DNA from: Algoriphagus sp.
GTDB taxonomy: Bacteria > Bacteroidota > Bacteroidia > Cytophagales > Cyclobacteriaceae
Length of the DNA: 64,000 nt
NCBI RefSeq assembly: GCF_013373065.1
Contig: NZ_JABXIN010000018.1
Location: 62,001 to 126,000 of the forward strand
Direction of reading: 5' to 3'
Position numbers and translations under genes: made by a program. The notes beneath the pieces are model-generated. The model did not search any database, was not told the origin of the DNA, and saw nothing but the letters and a program-made list of their open reading frames with translations. Numbering within the stretch: position 1 is the first letter of the stretch; each line of letters opens with the position of its first letter. Positions 41,479 through 49,605 of the stretch are shown here, piece after piece.

Positions 41479-42580
41479 GTATTATTCTTTCAAAAATTCT
41501 CACCCCTGTTTCAATCAATTCATCCGGGAAATCATAGGTCGGTTCGTGGAGCTGCGGGCAGCTTTCTCCAGCTCCCAAACCAAAGAGGTAGGAAGGGCAA
41601 GTCTGACTAAATAAACCAAAATCTTCAGACCATCGGAAGGGTTCGGTATTTTCTATCACTGCCAGGTTAAAGTCTTCGAATGCTTGTTGAGCCAGGTTTG
41701 CAGCATCTGGATTGTTTTTGGAAACGGCAAAGCTTTCTAGAAATTCAATCTCGAGTTGGAGCTGATCAACTGCAGCAAGTTCTTTTGCTTTTTCTTCTAC
41801 TTTTTGAATCAGTAACTCTAGGTTTTTCTGATCAAAAGCCCGCAACGTCAAGCTCAGACTTCCCTTTCCAGCACTGGTTCCGAAAGCCAAACTTCCCAAT
41901 TGGATATGAATGACGGTTGCCAAAGTAAAACCGGGAATAGAATTTCGGATTTGTGGCAATGCCAAAATCAATTTAGAAATGGTCTCCGCAGGATTATTTC
42001 CGTCTTCGGGATGAGCTGCGTGGGATGTTTTGCCAAAGAAGTTTAACTTCATTCCCGTACTTCCGGCAGCAAATGTGCCTTTGCGAGTAATGATCTGATG
42101 GAGCGGATAGCCCGGTAAGTTGTGTAGTGCAAAGGCAAAATCAGGTCGGATTTCTTCGAAGCGGGAATCCTCCAAAACGGCTTTAGCTCCTTGACCGGTT
42201 TCTTCAGCTGGTTGAAATAATAAAACTACCTCTCCGAATTCCGGTCGCTTTTTGGAAAGTTTTTCACCTAATCCGCAAATGATCGCCATATGTCCATCAT
42301 GTCCGCAAAGGTGCCCTTTTCCTAGGATTGAGCTCTTGTAACTTGGCTTTCCTTTTTCCTCAATTGGTAGCGCATCCAATTCGCAGCGGAAAAGCAGGCG
42401 TTTCCCTGGATTTTTTCCTTTGAAAATAAATGCTAAACCTGTTCCTCCCAATTTTTCTAGTATTTCATCCGGTTTCAAAGGCTTGAAAAAATCCAGAATT
42501 CGCTGGGCAGTTTGATGCTCTTCCCCGGCAATTTCTGGATACTGATGAAGGGTATGTCGAAGTTGAATGAGTGGGTTCAT
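41453..42580 (-). CDS. M20 amidohydrolase / peptidase
   Basis: LRHTLHQYPEIAGEEHQTAQ...LCGHDGHMAIICGLGEKL...FQPAEETGQGAKAVLED. Confidence 0.93.
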   Translation of the reverse strand: MNPLIQLRHTLHQYPEIAGEEHQTAQRILDFFKPLKPDEILEKLGGTGLAFIFKGKNPGKRLLFRCELDALPIEEKGKPSYKSSILGKGHLCGHDGHMAIICGLGEKLSKKRPEFGEVVLLFQPAEETGQGAKAVLEDSRFEEIRPDFAFALHNLPGYPLHQIITRKGTFAAGSTGMKLNFFGKTSHAAHPEDGNNPAETISKLILALPQIRNSIPGFTLATVIHIQLGSLAFGTSAGKGSLSLTLRAFDQKNLELLIQKVEEKAKELAAVDQLQLEIEFLESFAVSKNNPDAANLAQQAFEDFNLAVIENTEPFRWSEDFGLFSQTCPSYLFGLGAGESCPQLHEPTYDFPDELIETGVRIFERIIQKETLQRD

Positions 42581-42654
42581 GATGTTAATGTGGGACTTCC
42601 CGAATTACTTTGCAAATCATTTGATTGGTTTATAAGTCTTTTGAACCGGATAGC

Positions 42655-42728
42655 AACATAGAGCACATAGCAAAGGAGATAGAATCCCTTCACTTAGAGG
42701 ATATAAATTTCTATGTGACTATGTGTTT
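42655..42728. repeat. Inverted-repeat intergenic element (AACATAGAGCACATAG ... CTATGTGACTATGTGTT)
   Basis: Imperfect inverted ends around a short interior; no convincing coding potential. Confidence 0.6.
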
Positions 42729-42838
42729 TAAAATATTTCAAGTAATTCTAGGTTTACTTTTTTTGGGAAAGGATGATAAAAATTCTGGTTGAATTCTGAA
42801 TAAAGAAAAGGTTTGGAATTATTTTTGATTTCTTCGAA

Positions 42839-42870
42839 AACCATTAACCATTAACCATTAACCATTAACC
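42839..42870. repeat. Short tandem repeat (AACCATT)x4
   Basis: Four perfect 7-nt copies followed by AACCCTAAC, ending about 10 nt before the ATG at 42880. Confidence 0.9.
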
Positions 42871-42879
42871 CTAACTTTT

Positions 42880-43056
42880 ATGAGCGAAGTACAAAAGCAA
42901 GAACTCGAGGCACAAATCGCCGATCTGAAAAGTCAATTGACTGGTGACATGTTTGCTGACATGGAACTGCGGGATCAAATCCACAATCTGGAAATGAAAC
43001 TAAAGGGTGTGAAGCCTATGGATTCCAGCATTGATTGTATTGGTTGCGGAAGCTAA
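42880..43056 (+). CDS. 58-aa small protein with CxxCG C-terminus, not in the ORF track
   Basis: My translation: MSEVQKQELEAQIADLKSQLTGDMFADMELRDQIHNLEMKLKGVKPMDSSIDCIGCGS*. Amphipathic helix followed by DCIGCGS. Confidence 0.85.
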   Translation: MSEVQKQELEAQIADLKSQLTGDMFADMELRDQIHNLEMKLKGVKPMDSSIDCIGCGS

Positions 43057-43062
43057 TTAAGG

Positions 43063-43659
43063 TTGGCACGTTATTTCATTATTTACAAACCCTTTGGGGT
43101 TTTGAGTCAATTTAGTGGAGAGGGGCAGACGCTTGCCTCTCTTTTTCATTTCCCCAAAACAGTCTATCCTGTAGGACGTCTGGATAAGGATAGTGAAGGC
43201 TTGCTCATCATTACGGATGATAAGCAACTCAATCATCACTTGTTGAATCCGCGTTTTGGACATCAGCGAACTTATCTTGCACAAGTCGAAGGAATTCCCG
43301 ACCAAGAGGCCTTGAGGCAATTAGAGAAAGGTGTTGATATCAATGTGGATGGGAAAATTTATCGAACCAAACACGCTGTTGCAAAAATACCTGAACAAGT
43401 TCCCGATTTACCGGAGAGGAATCCCCCAATTCGATATCGGAAAAATGTTCCGGACACCTGGATTTCCCTCACTTTAATTGAAGGGAAAAATAGGCAGGTT
43501 CGAAAAATGACTGCAGCTGTGGGACATCCTACTTTGCGCTTGGTTCGGTGGTCTGTTGAAAAATTAACCATTCAGGGATTTCAAGTTGGGGAAGTTCGGG
43601 AAATGGAAAAAGAGGAAATATACCGGGCCTTGGGATTGAGTGGTTTCCGGAGAAAATAA
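43063..43659 (+). CDS. Pseudouridine synthase, RluE/RsuA-type
   Basis: FIIYKPFGVLSQFSGEG...VYPVGRLDKDSEGLLIITDD...LIEGKNRQVRKMTAAVGHPTLRLVR. TTG start, in-frame stop at 43054. Confidence 0.93.
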   Translation: MARYFIIYKPFGVLSQFSGEGQTLASLFHFPKTVYPVGRLDKDSEGLLIITDDKQLNHHLLNPRFGHQRTYLAQVEGIPDQEALRQLEKGVDINVDGKIYRTKHAVAKIPEQVPDLPERNPPIRYRKNVPDTWISLTLIEGKNRQVRKMTAAVGHPTLRLVRWSVEKLTIQGFQVGEVREMEKEEIYRALGLSGFRRK

Positions 43660-43671
43660 GAGGAGTTTTTG

Positions 43672-43814
43672 CTCGCCAAGACGTAGCTGCGCAACGATTT
43701 TTTCTCCCGCAAAGCAAAGAACACGCAAAGGCTGGAGTTAAAAAATCCTTTTCTGATGAGCCATTTCAATCACAACACCCTTTGCTCCTTCGCGCCGTTG
43801 CGTCTTTGCGAGAG
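43672..43814. repeat. GCAAAG-type intergenic inverted repeat element
   Basis: GCAAAGCAAAGAACACGCAAAGG facing CCTTTGCTCCTTCGCGCCGTTGCGTCTTTGCGAGAG across a short spacer. Confidence 0.65.
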
Positions 43815-43937
43815 ATGTTCCCTCTTAAAAATTCCTAAAAATCCGTTTGCCCCAAGGCAATACCGCTCCAATGAATTAAGATTGCGCTTGGGACAAATAG
43901 TTCTATTTTTACACGATTCATAGAAAAAGTTAGGCAA

Positions 43938-44909
43938 ATGTATCAGGATAAAATCCAAGCTGTCATCGAAGAAGTCCGAAAAGTGGTAGTAGGACAGGAA
44001 AAAATGGTTAACCGCTTGTTAATCGGGCTTTTCACAAATGGGCACATTTTGTTGGAAGGGGTTCCCGGGTTGGCTAAGACCCTGACTGTAAATACCTTGG
44101 CAAAGGTACTGCATTTGGATTTCAACCGGATTCAGTTTACTCCTGATTTGTTACCTGCTGATTTGATTGGAACGATGATTTACAATCAGCAGAATGGAGA
44201 TTTTGAGGTGAAGAAGGGACCGATTTTCGCCAATTTAATTCTGGCAGATGAGGTTAACCGTTCTCCTGCTAAAGTACAATCCGCTCTTTTGGAGGCCATG
44301 CAGGAAAAACAAGTGACAATCGGGGAAACTACTTTCCATCTGGATCGTCCATTTTTGGTATTGGCTACGCAAAACCCGGTTGATCAAGAGGGGACTTATC
44401 CGCTTCCAGAGGCCCAGGTCGATCGATTTATGATGAAGGTTCACATCGATTATCCTAGCAAATCCGATGAAATGGAAGTAATGCGCCGAATGGCAAATAT
44501 GTCCTTTTCCTCTGAGGTGAACGCAGTGCTTTCCAAGCAGGATATATTTGATATTCGCAATCAGATCAATGGAATTAAGATTGCAGAGCCTTTGGAACAA
44601 TATATTATTGAGTTGGTATTTGCAACCCGTTTCCCTGAGCAGTATGGGTTGAAGAATGAGGCCAAGTATATTCAATTTGGGGTTTCTCCCCGTGCAAGTA
44701 TCAATTTGAATCTCGCTTCCAAAGCAATAGCCTATTTTGACGGGCGGGATTATGTACTTCCTGAGGATATTAAGGAAATAGCTGAGGATGTCCTAAACCA
44801 TCGAATTATTCTCAATTATGAGGCTGAAGCCGACGGAATCAATACTCGTGACCTAGTTCGGATCCTACTCGAAAAGGTTCCGATTAACAAGTCGGTAACA
44901 TTGAAATAA
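43938..44909 (+). CDS. MoxR-type AAA+ ATPase
   Basis: EGVPGLAKTLTVNTLA Walker A, LADEVNRSPAKVQSALLEAMQEKQVTIG, ATQNPVDQEGTYPLPEAQVDRF. Confidence 0.96.
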   Translation: MYQDKIQAVIEEVRKVVVGQEKMVNRLLIGLFTNGHILLEGVPGLAKTLTVNTLAKVLHLDFNRIQFTPDLLPADLIGTMIYNQQNGDFEVKKGPIFANLILADEVNRSPAKVQSALLEAMQEKQVTIGETTFHLDRPFLVLATQNPVDQEGTYPLPEAQVDRFMMKVHIDYPSKSDEMEVMRRMANMSFSSEVNAVLSKQDIFDIRNQINGIKIAEPLEQYIIELVFATRFPEQYGLKNEAKYIQFGVSPRASINLNLASKAIAYFDGRDYVLPEDIKEIAEDVLNHRIILNYEAEADGINTRDLVRILLEKVPINKSVTLK

Positions 44910-44928
44910 CACAAAAAACCCAAAATAG

Positions 44929-44957
44929 AGGCTTTCTGGAAGGAAAGCCTTTTTTTA
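44929..44957 (+). terminator. Intrinsic terminator after moxR
   Basis: AGGCTTTC/GAAAGCCT stem followed by a T tract. Confidence 0.85.
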
Positions 44958-45092
44958 TGCATTTTCTGTTAATCCAATATTAAATTCTGTATTCATTTTT
45001 AAAAAAAGCATAATTCAAAAAATTCTCTTGTGATCTCAAATTGAGGCACTTTTGTATCGTCGAACTGAAAAAACAAGAAAACGACGATAACC

Positions 45093-46328
45093 ATGAAAAA
45101 AACAACCCTAATCGTAAACCTCTTACTTGGGTCGCTTTTAATTTTTTCTTCTTGTATTGAAGGAAATGAAAAGCCCATTATTGATCCAGGAGATAATGGT
45201 TCAGGAAATGTATTGCTAGTTGATTCAAATATCACTTCCAGTACTACGTGGGAAACAGGAAAAACCTATGTGCTTTCCGGTAGAATTTCTGTAACCGCTG
45301 GAAACACCTTGACTATTCAAGAAGGTGTTGTTGTAAAAGGAGAAGTAGGAACGGGGTCAAATGCTTCAGCTTTGATCATTGCTCGTGGTGCAAAAATCAA
45401 TGCTTTGGGAACTGCAACAAGTCCAATCATATTCACAACAGTTGCCGACGAAATTGAGCCAGGTCAAATTGTATCTCCTAACCTAGATCCAGATTTGTCT
45501 GGTTTGTGGGGAGGATTGTTGATTTTGGGCAATGCACGTGGATCTTTCGCAGGAGATATCTCTGAAGTTCAAATTGAAGGTATTCCACCATCAGACACCA
45601 ATGGTCTCTACGGTGGAGACAATGATGCTGATAACTCAGGTATATTAAGATATGTCTCTATCCGTCACGGTGGTGCAAACATCGGTGAGGGTAACGAAAT
45701 CAACGGCTTGACCCTTGGTGGAGTAGGATCCGGAACAGTCATCGAAAACGTAGAAATCATCGGGAATCAAGATGATGGAATCGAGTGGTTCGGTGGAACA
45801 GTTTCAGTAAAAAATGCCATCGTTTGGAATGCTGGAGACGATGCTTTGGATACTGACCAAGCTTGGGCAGGAACGCTAGACAATTTCGTAGTAATCACCG
45901 GTGGTGAAACTGATCACGCTTTAGAAATCGACGGACCAGAAGGTTCTTATAACGCTGCTCATACTCTTAAGAATGGTACAATCAAAGGAAATGACGTGGC
46001 GGAATTCGGTGATTTCCGAGATGGAGCAAGAGGAAGTTTTGAAAACATTTATTTCTATAATTTCTCCAGCCCTGATGATACAAACGGAAGAGGAGACCTT
46101 TCTCTTTCAGGAGATAAGACTATTGCAAATTTTGTAGATGGAGTATTGACCTTCTCAAATCTTCAAGCAACCCTGGCTCCGGGTGTAACCTTAAGTCAGG
46201 TATTTAAAGGTGGAACGGATGCATTTGCTACTTCTGTAGACCTTGGTGCAAACACTGTTGGAGCCGATTTGGACGCTTTCAATGGTTGGTCTTGGGCAAG
46301 TGAAGCTGGTATTTTAACAATTCAATAA
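45093..46328 (+). CDS. Lipoprotein with predicted right-handed beta-helix-like repeats, unknown function
   Basis: Lipobox LLIFSSCIEGNE; repeated V/I-rich short strands (GAKINALGTATSPIIFTTV, NGLTLGGVGSGTVIENVEIIGNQDDGIEWFGGTVSVKNAIVWN). Confidence 0.85.
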   Translation: MKKTTLIVNLLLGSLLIFSSCIEGNEKPIIDPGDNGSGNVLLVDSNITSSTTWETGKTYVLSGRISVTAGNTLTIQEGVVVKGEVGTGSNASALIIARGAKINALGTATSPIIFTTVADEIEPGQIVSPNLDPDLSGLWGGLLILGNARGSFAGDISEVQIEGIPPSDTNGLYGGDNDADNSGILRYVSIRHGGANIGEGNEINGLTLGGVGSGTVIENVEIIGNQDDGIEWFGGTVSVKNAIVWNAGDDALDTDQAWAGTLDNFVVITGGETDHALEIDGPEGSYNAAHTLKNGTIKGNDVAEFGDFRDGARGSFENIYFYNFSSPDDTNGRGDLSLSGDKTIANFVDGVLTFSNLQATLAPGVTLSQVFKGGTDAFATSVDLGANTVGADLDAFNGWSWASEAGILTIQ

Positions 46329-46338
46329 GAAAAAAGAA

Positions 46339-46368
46339 TGTGACGGAGCTTGCAAGGTCTCCGTCACA
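46339..46368 (+). terminator. Strong hairpin between lipoprotein and TonB receptor genes
   Basis: Perfect 10-bp stem TGTGACGGAG/CTCCGTCACA, 10-nt loop, only a weak T tract (TTTCT). Confidence 0.75.
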
Positions 46369-46389
46369 TTTCTCAATACTAATTGCTGT

Positions 46390-49293
46390 ATGAAAAAGTA
46401 CAATTCAAAATCGCTTTCTAAAAGCATTATCACCCTAATCATTATCGTCCTAACCCAGTTTTTGGTAGGATATGTATTTGCTCAAAATGGTACCATTCGA
46501 GGTACAATTTATGAAGAGGGTTCTGGTGAGCCTCTCTTTGGAGTTTCTGTATTGGTGAGAGAAACCAGTACAGGTGCCATCACTGATTTTGATGGAAAAT
46601 TTGAGGTTCAAGTAGCTCCTGGAACTTACACACTTCAGATTTCTTACCTTTCTTACACAACGGTGGAATTAACTGCTGTAACTGTAACTGCAGGAGAAGT
46701 AACTGTCTTGGATGACATTCTTATGGCTGAAGAAGCATCAGAATTGGAAACCGTAACGATTGCGGCTTCTGCCATCCGAACTACTGAATCTGCTTTGATG
46801 TCTGTGAAGAGAAATGCTGCCAACTTGATGGATGGTATTTCAGCCAGTACCTTCCGAAAAATAGGAGACGGAGATGCGGCCTCTGCTGTAAAGCGCGTGA
46901 CGGGTGTTTCCATTGAAGGAGGCAAGTATGTGTACGTTCGAGGTTTGGGGGACCGTTATACAAAGACCGTATTGAACGGGGTAGACGTTCCTGGTTTGGA
47001 TCCGGATCGAAATACCATTCAGATGGATATCTTCCCAACCAATGTGATCGACAACATCATCGTATCCAAGTCTTTCACTGCTGAACTTCCTGCCGATTTT
47101 ACAGGTGGTGTGGTTGATATTGAAACAAAAGATTTTCCTGAAGAAAAGGTTGCTCGAATTGGAATATCCGGTGGATATAATCCTTCCATGCACTTTAACA
47201 GCAATTATCTGAAATATGATGGTGGGAAAACTGATTGGTTAGGGATTGATGATGGAACCCGTGCAATTCCTACAGGAGGAAGAACAGATATCCCTCAGTA
47301 TGGAGATGTAGTAGGTAATCCAAATTCACCACTTGGACAAGAATATCAAAGCATTTTAGGTGGTTTTAATAAGACATTGGGAGGATATAGAACCAGCTCT
47401 CCTATGGATTTTGGTTTGAGCCTTTCTCTTGGAAATCAATTGGTGAGACCTAAGGTAACTTGGGGGTACAATGTCGCTTTGACTTATAAGAACGATACAG
47501 AGTTTTATCAAGACGCTGAATTTAATCTTTATGCCAAGCCAAGAGAGTCTTCTGATCTTGAATTGGAACCTCTTGAAAGACAAAGGGGCGATTATGGAGT
47601 CAATAACGTATTGGTAGGTGGATTGGCAGGTATTGCCATGAAAACTGACAATTCTAAGTATAAATTGAATTTGATGCACCTTCAAAATGGTGAATCTAAG
47701 GCAGGTGAATTTGACTTTGTTAATACTAACCTAGGAGCAAATTTTGAGGCAAAGCAATACAATTTGGAATATTCTCAAAGAAGTTTGACTAGTGTTCTCC
47801 TTAACGGGGCTCACTATTTGAATGGAAGAGATTGGGAAATCAATTGGAAGGTAGCTCCTACTGTATCTACTATTCAAGACCCAGATATTCGATTCACTCG
47901 ATTCAGATTACCAAATAATACCATTTCAACCGAAGTGGGGCTACCTACTCGAATTTGGAGATCTTTGGAGGAATATAACCTAAATGGTAAACTGGATGTA
48001 ACTCGTAATTTGAACCTATTCCAGCGTGATTCTAAGTTGAAGTTTGGCGGAAATTATGTTATCAAATATCGGGACTTTAATATCCAAAGCTTCCAGTTTG
48101 CAACAGGAAACACCCAATTCACCGGAGACCCAAATGCAATTCTAAATACAGAAAACTTGTTTTCTGCTGAAAATAGAAATGGGGTTCGATACAATGCGGA
48201 TTTCATCCCAATCAATCCAAATGAATACCAGTCTATCCTTACAAACATTGCGGGATATGGATCATTGGAAGCTAGCCCTTCAGATCGATTGAAGGCAATC
48301 ATGGGTCTTCGAGTTGAGAAATACAATCAATATTATACTGGTACCAACCAAACAGGAACTATCGTATTCGACTTGGTTGAAATGCTAGATGATTTTGATT
48401 TCTTCCCTTCTGTGAATTTGATCTATAACCTAAAGCAAAATCAAAACCTGAGATTCTCAGCATCTCGAACGATTGCTAGACCTTCTTTTAAGGAGTTGTC
48501 TTATGCTGAAATTCTAGATCCGATCACAGGTAGAACTTTCGTAGGAGGTCTTTATCCTGAAACAACCAATGGAGGTTCTGAGGTATTGTGGGATGGTAAC
48601 TTGACACCTACTCGAATCAATAACTTTGACTTGAGATGGGAAGCTTTCCAGGAAAGAGGGCAGATGTTATCCGTAAGTGCTTTCTATAAGACTTTTGACA
48701 AGCCAATTGAAATGGTTCAGTTCCTTTCTGACCCGGGAGCCTTCCAACCTCGAAATGTGGGAAATGGTACGGTTGCTGGTTTGGAGTTTGAATTTAGAAA
48801 AGAGCTATCCTTCATCGCTCCTGCATTGGAAAAATTCAGCTGGAATACCAACGTGACGGTGACTCAATCTCAAATCAAGATGTCTGAATCAGAATTCCGA
48901 TCCAGATCTTTAACTGCTCGAGAAGGAGAAGAAGTTAAAGACACTCGTGACATGGCTGGTCAGGCTCCTTACATTATCAATACCGGATTGAGTTTCTTGG
49001 ATTTCAATAGTGGAATCGAAGCAGGTTTATTCTACAATGTACAGGGATCTACCTTGAATTATGTAGGTTTTGGAAACCGTACGGATACCTATACAGTACC
49101 TTTCCATAGTTTGAATTTCAACGTGAATAAGTCTTTTGGTGCGGATGAAAGAATCCAAACCAGCTTGGGAGTATCTAACATTCTGAATGATAAAAGACAG
49201 CAGGTGTTTAGATCTTTCGGTGCTCAGGATCAACTGTTTACTAATTTGGCTCCTGGAACTCGAATCTCCTTTAGCTTCGCCTATTCTTTTTAA
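46390..49293 (+). CDS. TonB-dependent receptor with carboxypeptidase-like regulatory domain
   Basis: GTIRGTIYEEGSGEPLFGVSVLVRETSTGAITDFDGKFEVQVAPGTYTLQISY; plug VSIEGGKYVYVRGLGDRYTKTVLNGVDVPGLDPDRNTIQMDIFP. Confidence 0.96.
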   Translation: MKKYNSKSLSKSIITLIIIVLTQFLVGYVFAQNGTIRGTIYEEGSGEPLFGVSVLVRETSTGAITDFDGKFEVQVAPGTYTLQISYLSYTTVELTAVTVTAGEVTVLDDILMAEEASELETVTIAASAIRTTESALMSVKRNAANLMDGISASTFRKIGDGDAASAVKRVTGVSIEGGKYVYVRGLGDRYTKTVLNGVDVPGLDPDRNTIQMDIFPTNVIDNIIVSKSFTAELPADFTGGVVDIETKDFPEEKVARIGISGGYNPSMHFNSNYLKYDGGKTDWLGIDDGTRAIPTGGRTDIPQYGDVVGNPNSPLGQEYQSILGGFNKTLGGYRTSSPMDFGLSLSLGNQLVRPKVTWGYNVALTYKNDTEFYQDAEFNLYAKPRESSDLELEPLERQRGDYGVNNVLVGGLAGIAMKTDNSKYKLNLMHLQNGESKAGEFDFVNTNLGANFEAKQYNLEYSQRSLTSVLLNGAHYLNGRDWEINWKVAPTVSTIQDPDIRFTRFRLPNNTISTEVGLPTRIWRSLEEYNLNGKLDVTRNLNLFQRDSKLKFGGNYVIKYRDFNIQSFQFATGNTQFTGDPNAILNTENLFSAENRNGVRYNADFIPINPNEYQSILTNIAGYGSLEASPSDRLKAIMGLRVEKYNQYYTGTNQTGTIVFDLVEMLDDFDFFPSVNLIYNLKQNQNLRFSASRTIARPSFKELSYAEILDPITGRTFVGGLYPETTNGGSEVLWDGNLTPTRINNFDLRWEAFQERGQMLSVSAFYKTFDKPIEMVQFLSDPGAFQPRNVGNGTVAGLEFEFRKELSFIAPALEKFSWNTNVTVTQSQIKMSESEFRSRSLTAREGEEVKDTRDMAGQAPYIINTGLSFLDFNSGIEAGLFYNVQGSTLNYVGFGNRTDTYTVPFHSLNFNVNKSFGADERIQTSLGVSNILNDKRQQVFRSFGAQDQLFTNLAPGTRISFSFAYSF

Positions 49294-49316
49294 TTAATTG
49301 CTCATAAGTAAATAAG

Positions 49317-49349
49317 AGGCCGACTCAAGAAATTGGGTCGGCTTTTTTC
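49317..49349 (+). terminator. Intrinsic terminator after TonB receptor
   Basis: GCCGAC...GTCGGC stem followed by T6. Confidence 0.8.
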
Positions 49350-49444
49350 TTGTTCAAAAATCCAGAAATTTTGACTTTGGTTAACAAAATAAAGTTATGA
49401 TAACGCTAGTTTTTCGGAATAATATTTTGAGCAAGATTTTTTCT

Positions 49445-49452
49445 TACCTTTG
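49445..49452 (+). promoter_or_regulatory. Candidate -7 box TACCTTTG upstream of sulP leader
   Basis: Matches TAnnTTTG; 7 nt before the ATG of leader ORF 1. Confidence 0.5.
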
Positions 49453-49459
49453 CTCCGCA

Positions 49460-49495
49460 ATGAAATTCTTTATCATTGGCAGTTCGCCACAATGA
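49460..49495 (+). other. Leader ORF 1, MKFFIIGSSPQ*
   Basis: 11 codons; stop overlaps the next ATG as ATGA. Confidence 0.4.
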
Positions 49496-49605
49496 TTTTT
49501 GATTCACCAGCTTTCGTCACAATCTCTATTCGTGATTTGCTGGAATCCTTCAGTTGCTTCTGCTTACTAATTCTATTCAATATCATTTCCTTTATCCATC
49601 CATGA
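49492..49605 (+). other. Leader ORF 2, MIFDSPAFVTISIRDLLESFSCFCLLILFNIISFIHP*
   Basis: 37 codons; stop overlaps the sulP ATG at 49602 as ATGA; contains Cys-Phe-Cys. Confidence 0.45.

Noticed and set aside
43529-43769. Short minus ORFs across the GCAAAG repeat
   Set aside because: Generated by the repeat and by antisense of the pseudouridine synthase.
43669-43823. GCAAAG repeats as a CRISPR array
   Set aside because: Units are short, degenerate and in inverted orientation, with no regular spacers or cas genes.
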